Positions 38,229 through 46,709 of a stretch of 64,000 nt of DNA are shown in pieces. The notes under the pieces are model-generated. The model was not told where the DNA came from. It ran no database searches and worked only from the letters and a program-made list of their open reading frames with translations. Source of the stretch: Sphingopyxis fribergensis (GTDB lineage Bacteria; Pseudomonadota; Alphaproteobacteria; Sphingomonadales; Sphingomonadaceae); contig NZ_CP009122.1 in the NCBI RefSeq assembly GCF_000803645.1, forward strand, positions 4,068,501 through 4,132,500, in the 5' to 3' direction. The position numbers and the translations under genes were made by a program. The first letter of the stretch is position 1, and every line of letters begins with the position of its first letter.

Positions 38229-38459
38229 ATGAACGCCATGTCCGCCCTTGCCGTCCTGTTGCTCGCCGGCAGCGCGCCGGCCGCCGCCCCCGTGGCGACG
38301 CCGCAAGCGACCGCGGTCGCCGTCGCGCGCGCGCGGATATTGGCGCCCGCCGAGGTGCGGCGCGTCGATGGACGGATCGAGGTGCGGACGGGCGATCGCA
38401 AGACGCAGGTGCATCGGGGCGAGCGCCGCGACGGCGGCGAGACGGCGGATTTTTACTGA
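38229..38459 (+). CDS. Small hypothetical exported protein
   Basis: 76 residues from the ATG at 38229, after AGGACAGAGC. A short signal-like start (MNAMSALAVLLLAGSAPAAA) precedes a basic, Arg-rich mature region (VRRVDGRIEVRTGDRKTQVHRGERR) of 50 residues. I do not recognise it. It is isolated between a terminator and a repeat, and small ORFs arise easily in this GC-rich DNA, so the call is weak. Confidence 0.4.
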   Translation: MNAMSALAVLLLAGSAPAAAPVATPQATAVAVARARILAPAEVRRVDGRIEVRTGDRKTQVHRGERRDGGETADFY

Positions 38460-38507
38460 ACCCGTCGGCTCGATCCGAACCCGACCACAGGATAATCTCC
38501 ATATCAT

Positions 38508-38579
38508 CGTCATCCCGGACTTGATCCGGGGTCCATGACTTCGCCGCTAGTGGATCCCGGATCAAGTCCGGGATGACGA
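38508..38579. repeat. Intergenic palindromic repeat, family A, copy 3
   Basis: CGTCATCCCGGACTTGATCC at the left, GATCAAGTCCGGGATGACGA at the right; the two arms are near-perfect reverse complements over 20 bases, so this copy can fold as one long hairpin. It lies downstream of mmsB and may end that operon. Confidence 0.82.
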
Positions 38580-38591
38580 AGATGGGAGTGG

Positions 38592-39467
38592 TTAGCCCTG
38601 CAACGTCTTGATGATCGCCGAAAAGTCGCGGCCGTCCGTGTCGGCTTCGACAAAGGCTTCGTAGAGTTCGCGCGCTTTCGACCCCATCGGGACGTCGGCA
38701 TCGACGCTCGCCGCCGCTTCCATCGCGAGCCGCAGGTCCTTGAGCATCAAAGCCGCAGCGAACCCGCCCTTGTAATCATTGTCGGCGGGCGTCGTCGGGC
38801 CGACGCCGGGCAGCGGCGCATAGCTCGTCAGCGACCAGCACTGCCCCGACGACACGCTGGCGATGTCAAAGAATTTCTGCGGATCAAGCCCCAATTTCTG
38901 CGCCAGCGCGAGCGTCTCGCACGTCGCGACCATCGAGGCGCCGAGGAGCATGTTGTTGCAGATCTTCGCTGCCTGCCCCGCGCCGGCGTCGCCGGCGTGG
39001 ATCACCGCCTTACCCATAAGGCCAAGGATCGGTTCGGCGCGTGCGAAGCCTTCGTCGGTGCCGCCGACCATGAAGGTCAGCGTGCCGGCGTTGGCGGCGG
39101 CGATGCCGCCCGAGACGGGCGCGTCGACCGCGACGAGGCCCTTGGCGGTCGCGGCCTCGATATTCGCGCGCGCGGTCGCGACGTCGATCGTCGAGCAATC
39201 GAGGAGCAAGGTGCCCGGCGCGGCGTTCGGGAACACATCGCTTTCATAGACCGACGCGACATGCTTGCCCGCGGGAAGCATCGTCACGACGGCTTCGGCG
39301 CCGGTGACCGCTTCAGCCGCCGACGCAGCGCGCGAACAACCGGCTTCGGCCGCGCGCGCAAGTGCCTCTTCGCTGAGGTCGAAGGCGCGGACTTCATGGC
39401 CTGCTTTCGCGAGGTTGGCGGCCATGCCGCCGCCCATATTGCCGAGCCCGATAAAGGCGATTTTCAT
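38592..39467 (-). CDS. mmsB: 3-hydroxyisobutyrate dehydrogenase
   Basis: 291 residues from the ATG at 39467. N-terminal dinucleotide motif IAFIGLGNMGGGMAANL; substrate-binding DAPVSGG (Ser119, Gly120); catalytic Lys168 in AGQAAKICNN with Asn171. The enzyme oxidises 3-hydroxyisobutyrate to methylmalonate semialdehyde with NAD in valine catabolism, and its partner MmsA is encoded in the same operon. It is the last gene of that unit. Confidence 0.95.
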   Translation of the reverse strand: MKIAFIGLGNMGGGMAANLAKAGHEVRAFDLSEEALARAAEAGCSRAASAAEAVTGAEAVVTMLPAGKHVASVYESDVFPNAAPGTLLLDCSTIDVATARANIEAATAKGLVAVDAPVSGGIAAANAGTLTFMVGGTDEGFARAEPILGLMGKAVIHAGDAGAGQAAKICNNMLLGASMVATCETLALAQKLGLDPQKFFDIASVSSGQCWSLTSYAPLPGVGPTTPADNDYKGGFAAALMLKDLRLAMEAAASVDADVPMGSKARELYEAFVEADTDGRDFSAIIKTLQG

Positions 39468-39478
39468 GTTCACTCCAA

Positions 39479-39736
39479 TCAGACGAATAAGATCACAAGA
39501 CCAAGAAAGATCATGACAGGTCCGAATATCAGCATCAGGACCGGTTGTGCGTAGGCCATGCCACGATCCCAGCGGTTGCGCGGCAGTGGATCGGCGTCGC
39601 CCAGCTTCAGAATCGCTGCTTCGACAATGTTTATGCGTTCTTCCCGGCGATGCTTCCAACCGGAAATGCCGAGCCACATGAATAGCAGCCCGACGAATAG
39701 CAACCCAACGCCTTTGAGGATTATCGCCCCTTCCAC
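39479..39736 (-). CDS. Small membrane protein in the valine operon
   Basis: 85 residues with two membrane segments (about 5-25 and 67-84) around a charged loop ([20 protein letters not shown]). It would begin at GTG 39736, overlapping the 3' end of the enoyl-CoA hydratase gene by 16 bases, with GAGGG just upstream. A downstream TTG is another possible start. I do not recognise the family. Same strand and tight spacing suggest co-transcription with mmsB. Confidence 0.55.
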   Translation of the reverse strand: MEGAIILKGVGLLFVGLLFMWLGISGWKHRREERINIVEAAILKLGDADPLPRNRWDRGMAYAQPVLMLIFGPVMIFLGLVILFV

Positions 39737-40503
39737 ACGCCCTCGCGCTTTTCGATGAAGGCGGCCATGCCTTCGGCCTTGTCCTCGGTCGCGGCGAGGA
39801 TCTGGAACAGGCGGCGTTCGTAGATCAGCCCCTGGTCGAGCGTCGTCTCATACGCGGCGTTGACCATATCCTTGTTCACCATCGCGGCCATCGGCGGCAT
39901 CGCTGCGATCACCGTCGCGGTCTTCACCGCTTCGTCGACCAGATTTTCATGTTGGACGACGCGCGCGACGAGTCCCGAACGCTCGGCCTCTTCGGCGTCC
40001 ATCATCCGGCCGGTGAGGCACATTTCCATCGCCTTGGCCTTGCCGACCGCGCGCGTCAGCCGCTGCGACCCACCCATGCCGGGGGCGACGCCGAGCTTGA
40101 TTTCGGGCTGGCCGAATTTCGCCTTGTCCGACGCGATGATGAAATCGGCCATCATCGCCAGCTCGCAGCCACCGCCGAGCGCGAAGCCGTTCACCGCGGC
40201 GATCCACGGCTTGCGGACCTTCTTCACAAAATCGCTCGTCCATTTCGAAAAGAAATCCTCGAGGTAGAAATCGGCCGCCGGCTTGTCGGCCATTTCCTTG
40301 ATGTCGGCGCCGGCGGCGAACGCCTTGTCGCCCGATCCGGTGAGGATGGCGCAGCGCTGGCTGGCGTCGACCTCGAACGCCGCAAAGGCCGCGATCAGGT
40401 CGTCGAGGACGCACGAGTTCAGCGCGTTCAGCGCCTGCGGGCGATTGAGCGTCACCAAGGTGACGGCGCCGCGCGTTTCGACGAGGAGGGTTTCGTAGGT
40501 CAT
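39721..40503 (-). CDS. Enoyl-CoA hydratase, short-chain type
   Basis: 260 residues from the ATG at 40503, behind GGAG. Crotonase-fold motifs: [33 protein letters not shown] and [16 protein letters not shown], with both catalytic Glu in CELAMM and QPEIKLG. It hydrates methacrylyl-CoA or similar enoyl-CoA to 3-hydroxyacyl-CoA; in this operon methacrylyl-CoA is the likely substrate (third step of valine breakdown from isobutyryl-CoA). Confidence 0.93.
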   Translation of the reverse strand: MTYETLLVETRGAVTLVTLNRPQALNALNSCVLDDLIAAFAAFEVDASQRCAILTGSGDKAFAAGADIKEMADKPAADFYLEDFFSKWTSDFVKKVRKPWIAAVNGFALGGGCELAMMADFIIASDKAKFGQPEIKLGVAPGMGGSQRLTRAVGKAKAMEMCLTGRMMDAEEAERSGLVARVVQHENLVDEAVKTATVIAAMPPMAAMVNKDMVNAAYETTLDQGLIYERRLFQILAATEDKAEGMAAFIEKREGVWKGR

Positions 40504-40523
40504 TCTCAGATTCTCCAATCATT

Positions 40524-40620
40524 CGTCATGCCGGCCCCTTCGACCTGCTCAGGACAGGCTTGATCCGGCATCCATTCCAGCGAAGCCCGAATGGCCCGCG
40601 GATCAAGTCCGGGGTGACGA
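40524..40620. repeat. Intergenic palindromic repeat, family A, copy 4 (with insertion)
   Basis: CGTCATGCCGG at the left, GATCAAGTCCGGGGTGACGA at the right, but the left half contains an extra CTTCGACCTGCTCAGGACAG, another repeat unit. Lies inside the valine operon, between the enoyl-CoA hydratase and the hydrolase genes. Confidence 0.75.
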
Positions 40621-40622
40621 AG

Positions 40623-41669
40623 TTAAGTGAGCGGGGTCCATTTCTCATTATCGGGCAAAGGCACGAAGATCGCGTCGATCCAGTCGTCGGTGACCGCTTC
40701 GGGTGTCGGCGGGTCCCATTTCGGGCTGTTGTCCTTGTCGATGATCAGCGCGCGGACGCCTTCGAGGAAATCATGCATCTGGACGACGCGGCTGCCGATC
40801 GCATATTCCTGGCGCATCTGCTCCGCGAAGTCGTGCATCTCGCGGCCTTCCTTCAGCTGGCGCAGCGCGACCTTGCACGTCTGCGGAGATTTGGTGCGCA
40901 GCGTCGCGAGTTCCTTTGCGGCCCATTCGCCGCCGTCGGCTTCGAGCGCGGCGAGAATCTCCTCAAAAGTATCGCTCGCGAACAGGCGGTTGATCCGTTC
41001 GAGATGCTGGGTGATTCCGGCCGGCGGCGCGGTGACCGACAATTCGCCCAATATGCCGCCGATGCGTCCCGGGTCGACCGCGATGCGCTCTTTGGCTTCG
41101 GCGAGCTTTTCCGATGGAAGATAGTGCGTCGCTAGGCCGAGCGCCAAACATTCCGCGCCGTCGAGCCGCGCGCCGGTCAGCGCGAGATAGGCGCCGACGC
41201 GGCCTTCGAGGCGCGGGAGATACCAGCCGCCGCCGACGTCGGGGAACAGGCCGATCCCCGTTTCGGGCATCGCGAAGCGCGTATGTTCGGTCGCGACGCG
41301 ATATTTCGACGGCTGCGAAATGCCGACCCCGCCGCCCATCGTGATGCCGTCCATGAAGGCGACGACGGGCTTGGGGTAAGTGAAGAGCAGATGGTTGAGG
41401 CGATATTCGGTGTGGAAGAATAAGCGCGCTTCGGTGCCGTCCTTCGCGCCGCTATCCGCGAGCATGCGGATGTCGCCGCCAGCGCAGAAGCCGCGGCCTT
41501 CGCTATGGTCGATGATCACCGCCTCGACGCGATCGTCGCCCTGCCACTTCAGCAGCGCGTCGATCATCGCTTCGCACATCGGCAGGTTGAGCGCGTGGAT
41601 CGCCTTGGGGCGGTTGAGCGAGATACGGCCGACGCGGACGTCGGCCGAGATCAGGACATCGTCGGTCAT
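40623..41669 (-). CDS. 3-hydroxyisobutyryl-CoA hydrolase
   Basis: 348 residues from the ATG at 41669. Crotonase superfamily with the HIBYL-CoA hydrolase pattern: GRGFCAGGDIRML, MDGITMGGGVG, and FAMPETGIGLFPDVGGGWYLPRL carrying the catalytic Glu and Asp. It frees 3-hydroxyisobutyrate from its CoA ester, so that the product does not react as methacrylyl-CoA. Start overlaps the stop of the acyl-CoA dehydrogenase gene (ATGA). Confidence 0.94.
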   Translation of the reverse strand: MTDDVLISADVRVGRISLNRPKAIHALNLPMCEAMIDALLKWQGDDRVEAVIIDHSEGRGFCAGGDIRMLADSGAKDGTEARLFFHTEYRLNHLLFTYPKPVVAFMDGITMGGGVGISQPSKYRVATEHTRFAMPETGIGLFPDVGGGWYLPRLEGRVGAYLALTGARLDGAECLALGLATHYLPSEKLAEAKERIAVDPGRIGGILGELSVTAPPAGITQHLERINRLFASDTFEEILAALEADGGEWAAKELATLRTKSPQTCKVALRQLKEGREMHDFAEQMRQEYAIGSRVVQMHDFLEGVRALIIDKDNSPKWDPPTPEAVTDDWIDAIFVPLPDNEKWTPLT

Positions 41670-42817
41670 TGGCGCAGCAAATCCCTTCCAACGATCATCC
41701 GCATCACCTGGTTGGTGCCTTCGAGGATCGAATGGACCCGCAGGTCGCGCCAGAAACGCTCGATCGGATAGTCTTTCAGATAGCCATAGCCGCCGAACAG
41801 CTGGAGCGCATCGTTGACGACCTTGCTCCCGCTGTCGGTCGCGAGCCGCTTTGCCATCGCGGAGAAGCGCGACTTGTCGGGCGCGTTCGCGGTGACCTTT
41901 GCCGCCGCCATATAGAGCAAGGCGCGCGCGGCTTCGAGGTCGGTCGCCATGTCGGCGAGCATGAACTGGGTGTTCTGGAAATCGGCGATCGGCTGGCCAA
42001 ACTGCTGGCGGTCCTTGGTGTAGGCGACCGCTTCGTCGAGGCAGCGCTGCGCGCCACCCAAGGAGCACGCGCCAATATTGAGACGGCCGCCGTCAAGTCC
42101 CGCCATCGCGAAGCGGAAGCCGTCACCCTCGGCCCCGACGCAGTTCTCGACCGGCACGCGGCAGTCCTCGAAGATCACCTGCGCGGTCGGCGAGGCATTC
42201 CAGCCCAGCTTTTTCTCGGGTGCGCCGAAGCTGAGGCCCGGCGTGTCCTTTTCAACGACGAGACAGCTGATGCCTTTCGATTTTTCCTCGCTGGTGCGGA
42301 CCATGCAGACATAGATGTCGTTGACGCCCGCGCCCGAGATGAACTGTTTGGTGCCGTTCAGCACATAATGGTCGCCGTCCTTCTTCGCCGTCGTCTTAAG
42401 CGCGGCGGCGTCGGACCCCGAACCCGGCTCGGTCAGGCAATAGCTGGCGATCTTCCCCATGCTGACGAGGTCGGGCAGGAAGCGCGCCTTGATCTCGGGG
42501 CCGCCAAAGCGGTCGATCATCCACGTCGCCATATTGTGGATCGAGACATAGGCGCTGGTCGCGGGGCAGCCATAGGCCATCGCCTCCATGATCAGCGCCG
42601 CCTCCAAGCGGCCAAGCCCGATGCCACCCGATTCCTCGGCGACGTAAATCGCGCCGAAGCCAAGCTCGCCCGCGGCCTTCCACACATCGACGGGATAATA
42701 ATGTTTCTCGTCCCATTCGGCTGCAAAGGGCGTGATGCGATCGGCGGTGAATTTGCGCGCCATATCCTGGATGGCGAGCTGGTCGTCGGTAAGCTGGAAC
42801 TGGTCGGTCATGGTCAT
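41666..42817 (-). CDS. Isobutyryl-CoA-type acyl-CoA dehydrogenase
   Basis: 383 residues from the ATG at 42817. Motifs: YCLTEPGSGSDAAALKTTA, YVLNGTKQFISGAGVND, and RQQFGQPIADFQNTQFMLADM, with the C-terminal LQLFGGYGYLKDYPIERFWRDLRVHSILEGTNQVMRMI that is typical of short/branched-chain acyl-CoA dehydrogenases. Position in the operon with HIBCH, mmsA and mmsB points to isobutyryl-CoA as the substrate; this is inference. It overlaps the RidA-family gene by ATGA. Confidence 0.94.
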   Translation of the reverse strand: MTMTDQFQLTDDQLAIQDMARKFTADRITPFAAEWDEKHYYPVDVWKAAGELGFGAIYVAEESGGIGLGRLEAALIMEAMAYGCPATSAYVSIHNMATWMIDRFGGPEIKARFLPDLVSMGKIASYCLTEPGSGSDAAALKTTAKKDGDHYVLNGTKQFISGAGVNDIYVCMVRTSEEKSKGISCLVVEKDTPGLSFGAPEKKLGWNASPTAQVIFEDCRVPVENCVGAEGDGFRFAMAGLDGGRLNIGACSLGGAQRCLDEAVAYTKDRQQFGQPIADFQNTQFMLADMATDLEAARALLYMAAAKVTANAPDKSRFSAMAKRLATDSGSKVVNDALQLFGGYGYLKDYPIERFWRDLRVHSILEGTNQVMRMIVGRDLLRQ

Positions 42818-43209
42818 TTCTCGATGATGGCTTCGGCTTCGATTTCGACTTTCCATTCGGGCCGGATCAGCGCGGGCACAACCAGCATCGTCGATGCCGG
42901 ACGGACATTTTTGAATGCCGATCCGTGCGCCCGGCCAACGAGGTCGGCGTCGGCGGCATCGGTGATATACATGCGCGTGCGGACGACATCAGCAAAGCTG
43001 CCGCCGAGCGCTTCGAGCGCCTCGCCGATAATCGCGATGCAACGCGCCGCCTGTGCCCCGGCGTCGCCCGGGGTCGAGGAGCCATCGGGTTCGATCGGCG
43101 CGCAGCCCGCGACGTCGATGCGGCTGCCCACCCGAACCGCGCGGCTGTAGCCGTAGACCGGTTCAAAGGGGGAAGCCGAGCTATGATTGCGACGGGCCGG
43201 ATCAGCCAC
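42814..43209 (-). CDS. RidA-family protein
   Basis: 131 residues from the GTG at 43209 (an ATG at 43236 would add nine residues). Family pattern: RVGSRIDVAGCAPIEPDG, ALEALGGSFADVVRTRMYITD, and the end RPASTMLVVPALIRPEWKVEIEAEAI. RidA proteins deaminate reactive enamine/imine intermediates, mainly from PLP enzymes; the wider family also includes enzymes of other functions. I see no Arg at the canonical RidA active-site place with certainty, so it may not be a true deaminase. It is sandwiched between an I78-type lipoprotein and a dehydrogenase gene. Confidence 0.8.
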   Translation of the reverse strand: MADPARRNHSSASPFEPVYGYSRAVRVGSRIDVAGCAPIEPDGSSTPGDAGAQAARCIAIIGEALEALGGSFADVVRTRMYITDAADADLVGRAHGSAFKNVRPASTMLVVPALIRPEWKVEIEAEAIIEK

Positions 43210-43510
43210 AAGTGACCTGCGTGATCTTGTAGGCATCGTCGTACATGACGTTCACGCGGTCGACGCGATAATCCATCGTCATCGCCGAGCGTGGCGGCCC
43301 CCAGCGCAAGGTGCGCGCGCCCGCAACTTTCAGGAGGGCACCGCCGAGGTCGGGCGTCGCGGTCTGGCCGACAAAGGACTGCGCGGCGTCCGCCTTGCAC
43401 GTCATTTCGGCTTCGGGTGGCGGCGGGGTCGAATCGACGGGCGGCCGTTCCTGTGTGCAAGCGGCGAGCGGCAAGGCGGCGGCAATTGCGAGCAGGCGAA
43501 TGTCCATCAT
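43202..43510 (-). CDS. I78-family peptidase inhibitor lipoprotein
   Basis: 102 residues, ATG at 43510 behind GGGAG. Lipobox LAAC (Cys19) after a short signal peptide. The mature domain is CKADAAQSFVGQTATPDLGG, then ARTLRWGPPRSAMTMDYRVDRVNVMYDD, an exact fit to the I78 inhibitor family pattern (potato inhibitor I-like fold, in which a loop blocks serine proteases). It should sit in the envelope and protect against host or own proteases. It is an odd partner for valine catabolism genes. Confidence 0.85.
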   Translation of the reverse strand: MMDIRLLAIAAALPLAACTQERPPVDSTPPPPEAEMTCKADAAQSFVGQTATPDLGGALLKVAGARTLRWGPPRSAMTMDYRVDRVNVMYDDAYKITQVTCG

Positions 43511-43530
43511 GAGTCTCCCTTTCAAAACCA

Positions 43531-44040
43531 TCAAACGCAGCGCGTATAGCGCATCGGACCGGCGGCGGCACCCTCGCCCTCGTCGCGGCGGATCAGCGTT
43601 TTGCCGCCATCGGCGAGGTCGAGCCGCATTCGGCGATCCCATTCCTCGCCCTCGCCGCTGAATCGGTAATCGGCGACGATTCGGCCGGCACCGCTTTCGC
43701 GCACCCGCGCCAATTCGCCGTGCGATTCGTGGAAGCGCAGGTTCGCCCCGTCGATCGTCAGCACGGTCAGATCGGTGCCAGGACGCTTTGGGCAATCGGT
43801 CGCGTCGAGCGCCCATCGGCCACGGATCGCAGCCGGAATCGTCCTTACGTCGATGGTGTCGTCGGCCTTTGTGGGCGCTTCGGTTTCCGTGTCCGCCGGA
43901 GACATTTCGGCGGGCGCCGGACGCTCGGCCTTTTGGAGCGGGCCGACATTCGAGCTGGCTTCGGGGCTCGATTCGTCGTCCTGACCGCCGCTGCATGCGG
44001 CCAGCAGCAACAACGCCGCAGGTATCGTCCATCGCATCAT
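43531..44040 (-). CDS. Hypothetical lipoprotein
   Basis: 169 residues from the ATG at 44040. Lipobox LAAC (Cys16) follows a short signal peptide. A disordered Glu/Ser/Pro-rich linker (ESSPEASSNVGPLQKAERPAPAEM) leads to a compact domain (IPAAIRGRWALDATDCPKRPG to the end, MRYTRCV) with two Cys that could be disulfide-bonded. The domain pattern resembles small beta-barrel (lipocalin-like) envelope domains, but I cannot name it. It is 20 bases upstream of the I78 gene. Confidence 0.75.
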   Translation of the reverse strand: MMRWTIPAALLLLAACSGGQDDESSPEASSNVGPLQKAERPAPAEMSPADTETEAPTKADDTIDVRTIPAAIRGRWALDATDCPKRPGTDLTVLTIDGANLRFHESHGELARVRESGAGRIVADYRFSGEGEEWDRRMRLDLADGGKTLIRRDEGEGAAAGPMRYTRCV

Positions 44041-44110
44041 CGTCATTCTCCTTCGCGGGAGAAATGTTCGACCGGGCGCAGAGGTTTCACCGATGCGCCC
44101 GGCGAGCCCA

Positions 44111-45604
44111 TTAACCCATCGTCGGGATGACGAAGGCGTTGCCTCCGTCGGGCGAACCGTCGGGCCAGCGCTGGGTGATCGTCTTGACCTTGGTCCAGAA
44201 TTTCACGCCTTCCATGCCGTGCTGGTTGGTGTCGCCGAATGCCGAGCGTTTCCAGCCGCCGAAGCTGTGATAGGCGACGGGCACCGGGATCGGCACGTTG
44301 ATTCCGACCATGCCGACCTGCACACGCGCGGCGAATTCGCGCGCGGCGTGGCCGTTGCGCGTGAAGATCGCGACGCCATTGCCATATTGATGCTTGCTGG
44401 GCAGTTCGAGCGCGGCCTCGAAATCCGCTGCGCGAACGATCTGGAGCACGGGGCCGAAAATCTCTTCCTTGTAGCTTTCCATGTCGGGGGTGACATGGTC
44501 GAACAGCGTCGGGCCGACGAAAAAGCCCTTTTCATGGCCCTGCAGCGTAAAGCCGCGGCCGTCGACCACCAGTTCGGCTCCTTCGTCGGCGCATTTCTGG
44601 ATCCAGCCTTCGACCTTTTCCTTGTGCGCCTGTGTCACGACGGGGCCGTAATGCGCCTCGGCATCGGTCGACACGCCGACGCGCAGCGCCTCGATCGCCG
44701 GGATCAGTTTTTCGCGCAGGCGGTTGGCGGTGTCCTCGCCGACGGGAACGACGACGGGCAGCGCCATGCAACGTTCACCTGCCGACCCGAAGGCGGCGCC
44801 GGTGAGGTCGTTCACCACCTGGTCGAGATCGGCGTCGGGCATGACGATGCCGTGATTCTTCGCGCCGCCCATCGCCTGCACGCGCTTTCCGTTCGCGACG
44901 CCGCGGTTGTAGACATAATGCGCGATGTCCGACGAGCCGACGAAGCTGACCGCGCCGATGTCGGGATGGTCGAGGATCGCGTCGACCATTTCCTTGTCGC
45001 CGTGGACGGTCTGGAAGATGCCTTCGGGCATTCCGGCTTCGAGGAAGAGTTCGGACAGGCGCACCGGCACCGAGGGGTCGCGCTCGCTGGGCTTCAGGAT
45101 GAAGGCGTTGCCCGTCGCGGTCGCGACGCCGCCCATCCACAGCGGGATCATCGCGGGGAAGTTGAACGGCGTGATCCCCGCGCCGATGCCTATCGGCTGG
45201 CGCATCGAATAGACGTCGATGCCGGGGCCGGCGCCTTGTGTATATTCGCCCTTCAGCACGTGCGGGATGCCGCAGCAGAATTCGATCACCTCCAGCCCGC
45301 GCTGGATGTCGCCCTTTGAATCAGCGATCACTTTACCATGCTCGGCCGAGAGCATTTCCGCGAGCTGGTTCATATTGGCTTCGACGAGGCGCTTGAACTC
45401 GAACATCACGCGCGCGCGGCGCTGCGGGTTGGTCGCGGCCCAGGCGGGCTGCGCGGCCTTGGCGGCGGCCACCGCGCGGTCGAGGATGGCGCGGTCGCCA
45501 AGCGCGACTTGTGCCTGCACGCCGCCATTATTGGGGTCGAGAACGTCGCCGAACCGGGCGGAACCGCCGGCGCCGCCCGCAATGTGATGGTCGATCTGTC
45601 GCAT
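44111..45604 (-). CDS. mmsA: CoA-acylating methylmalonate-semialdehyde dehydrogenase
   Basis: 497 residues from the ATG at 45604. Aldehyde dehydrogenase fold: GITPFNFPAMIPLWMGG (family-specific), FILKPSERDPSVP, FVGSSDIAHYVY, and catalytic Cys279 in AFGSAGERCMALP. MmsA turns methylmalonate semialdehyde into propionyl-CoA with NAD and CoA, the last step of valine breakdown (and of inositol or thymine breakdown). It is the first gene of the minus-strand operon and divergent from a LysR gene across 99 bases. Confidence 0.96.
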   Translation of the reverse strand: MRQIDHHIAGGAGGSARFGDVLDPNNGGVQAQVALGDRAILDRAVAAAKAAQPAWAATNPQRRARVMFEFKRLVEANMNQLAEMLSAEHGKVIADSKGDIQRGLEVIEFCCGIPHVLKGEYTQGAGPGIDVYSMRQPIGIGAGITPFNFPAMIPLWMGGVATATGNAFILKPSERDPSVPVRLSELFLEAGMPEGIFQTVHGDKEMVDAILDHPDIGAVSFVGSSDIAHYVYNRGVANGKRVQAMGGAKNHGIVMPDADLDQVVNDLTGAAFGSAGERCMALPVVVPVGEDTANRLREKLIPAIEALRVGVSTDAEAHYGPVVTQAHKEKVEGWIQKCADEGAELVVDGRGFTLQGHEKGFFVGPTLFDHVTPDMESYKEEIFGPVLQIVRAADFEAALELPSKHQYGNGVAIFTRNGHAAREFAARVQVGMVGINVPIPVPVAYHSFGGWKRSAFGDTNQHGMEGVKFWTKVKTITQRWPDGSPDGGNAFVIPTMG

Positions 45605-45703
45605 GGCTGTGAGTCTCCCAAAAGATGTTGCCGCTGCAACAGACCAATCGGGACGCGATTGCAAGGGATAGACTTGCAGCGTGATCCTGCATATTTGCAG
45701 CCT
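45605..45703. promoter_or_regulatory. mmsA-lysR divergent control region with TTGCA/TGCAA half-sites
   Basis: Half-sites recur across 75 bases: TTGCCGCTGCAA (45628-45639), ATTGCAA (45658-45664), TTGCAG (45674-45679) and the perfect inverted repeat CTGCATATTTGCAG (45687-45700). Spaced inverted half-sites between a LysR gene and its divergent target are the usual arrangement for LysR control. Confidence 0.5.
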
Positions 45704-46591
45704 GTGGATTGGGACAAGCTGCAATATTTCCTGATGGTCGCACGTCATGGCACGCTCGCGCGCGCCGCCGCGGCGCTGCATGTCGATGCGACGACGGTCA
45801 GCCGCCGCGTGAGCGCACTCGAAGCCGCGCTCCAGCAGACCTTGTTCGAACGCGCGCCGACGGGATTCATTCTCACCGCCGCGGGCCGGGCGCTCGTCCC
45901 GCACGCCGAAGCGATGGCGGCGGCGGCGGCGCGTATTCATTCGGCGCGTGAGGGCGGATCCGCGCTGTCGGGGCAATTGCGGGTGAGCGTGTCCGAAGGA
46001 TTTGGCAACAGCTTCATCGCGCCGCGGCTGGGCGGCTTCGTCGCGGCGCATCCCGAACTCGAAATCGACCTTGTCGCGTCGTCAGGCTTTCTCAACCCGT
46101 CGCGGCGTGAAGCCGATATGGCGGTGCTGCTCGCGCGCCCGCGCAAGGGCCCGCTGATCACGCGCAAGCTGTCGGACTACAGCCTCGGCCTATATGCGCC
46201 CACGGGCCGCCCCGACTGGCAGGAGGCGGTGAGCGCCGCGCCGCTGTCGCGCGCGGGCATTCCGGTGATCGGATATATGCCCGACATTCTTTACGCCCCC
46301 GAACTCGATTATCTGGGCGAGATCGAGCCAGGATTGCGCGCGACGGTCCGTTCCTCCTCGATCCTCGCGCAGCGCCGGATGATCGCGGGGGGCGCGGGGG
46401 TCGGCGTGCTGCCGTGCTTCCTCGCGAACGGCGATCCGGCGCTGGTGCGCGTGCGGGGTGAACAGACGGTGGCGCGCGCCTTTTGGTTGGCGCTTCACCG
46501 CGACGTCGCACCGCAACCGCGCATAAGGGCGTTTATCGACTGGCTCGATGCTGAGGTAAGGGAAAGCCGGGGGCTGCTGGTTCCGGACTAG
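45704..46591 (+). CDS. LysR-family transcriptional regulator
   Basis: 295 residues, from the GTG at 45704 (no strong ribosome site; a TTG 9 bases upstream is possible). The N-terminal winged helix-turn-helix is LQYFLMVARHGTLARAAAAL, HVDATTVSRRVSALE; the rest is the LysR effector-binding domain (LSGQLRVSVSEGFGNSFIAP). Divergence from mmsA points to regulation of the valine operon, perhaps with a pathway intermediate as inducer; this is inference. Confidence 0.92.
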   Translation: MDWDKLQYFLMVARHGTLARAAAALHVDATTVSRRVSALEAALQQTLFERAPTGFILTAAGRALVPHAEAMAAAAARIHSAREGGSALSGQLRVSVSEGFGNSFIAPRLGGFVAAHPELEIDLVASSGFLNPSRREADMAVLLARPRKGPLITRKLSDYSLGLYAPTGRPDWQEAVSAAPLSRAGIPVIGYMPDILYAPELDYLGEIEPGLRATVRSSSILAQRRMIAGGAGVGVLPCFLANGDPALVRVRGEQTVARAFWLALHRDVAPQPRIRAFIDWLDAEVRESRGLLVPD

Positions 46592-46620
46592 CGCCCAAAT
46601 CGCTTTTCATATGTGCCGTG

Positions 46621-46703
46621 TTCCCCGCGAAGGCGGGGACCCATCTCCTGCACGCGCAACCTTGAACCGGCGGGAGATGGGCCCCTGCCTTCGCCGGGGC
46701 CCT
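46621..46703. repeat. Intergenic inverted repeat, family C, copy 2
   Basis: TTCCCCGCGAAGGCGGGGAC and ACCCATCTCC on the left, GGAGATGGGCCCCTG and a CCTTCGCCGGGG hairpin on the right, matching the copy at 19684-19762 with changed inner bases. Sits between convergent lysR and uxuB, so it may terminate both. Confidence 0.82.
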
Positions 46704-46709
46704 GTATAT

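Noticed and set aside
38592..39677. A longer mmsB start at 39677
   Set aside because: The added 70 residues cover the small membrane protein gene in another frame; the ATG at 39467 begins with the canonical NAD-binding fold.
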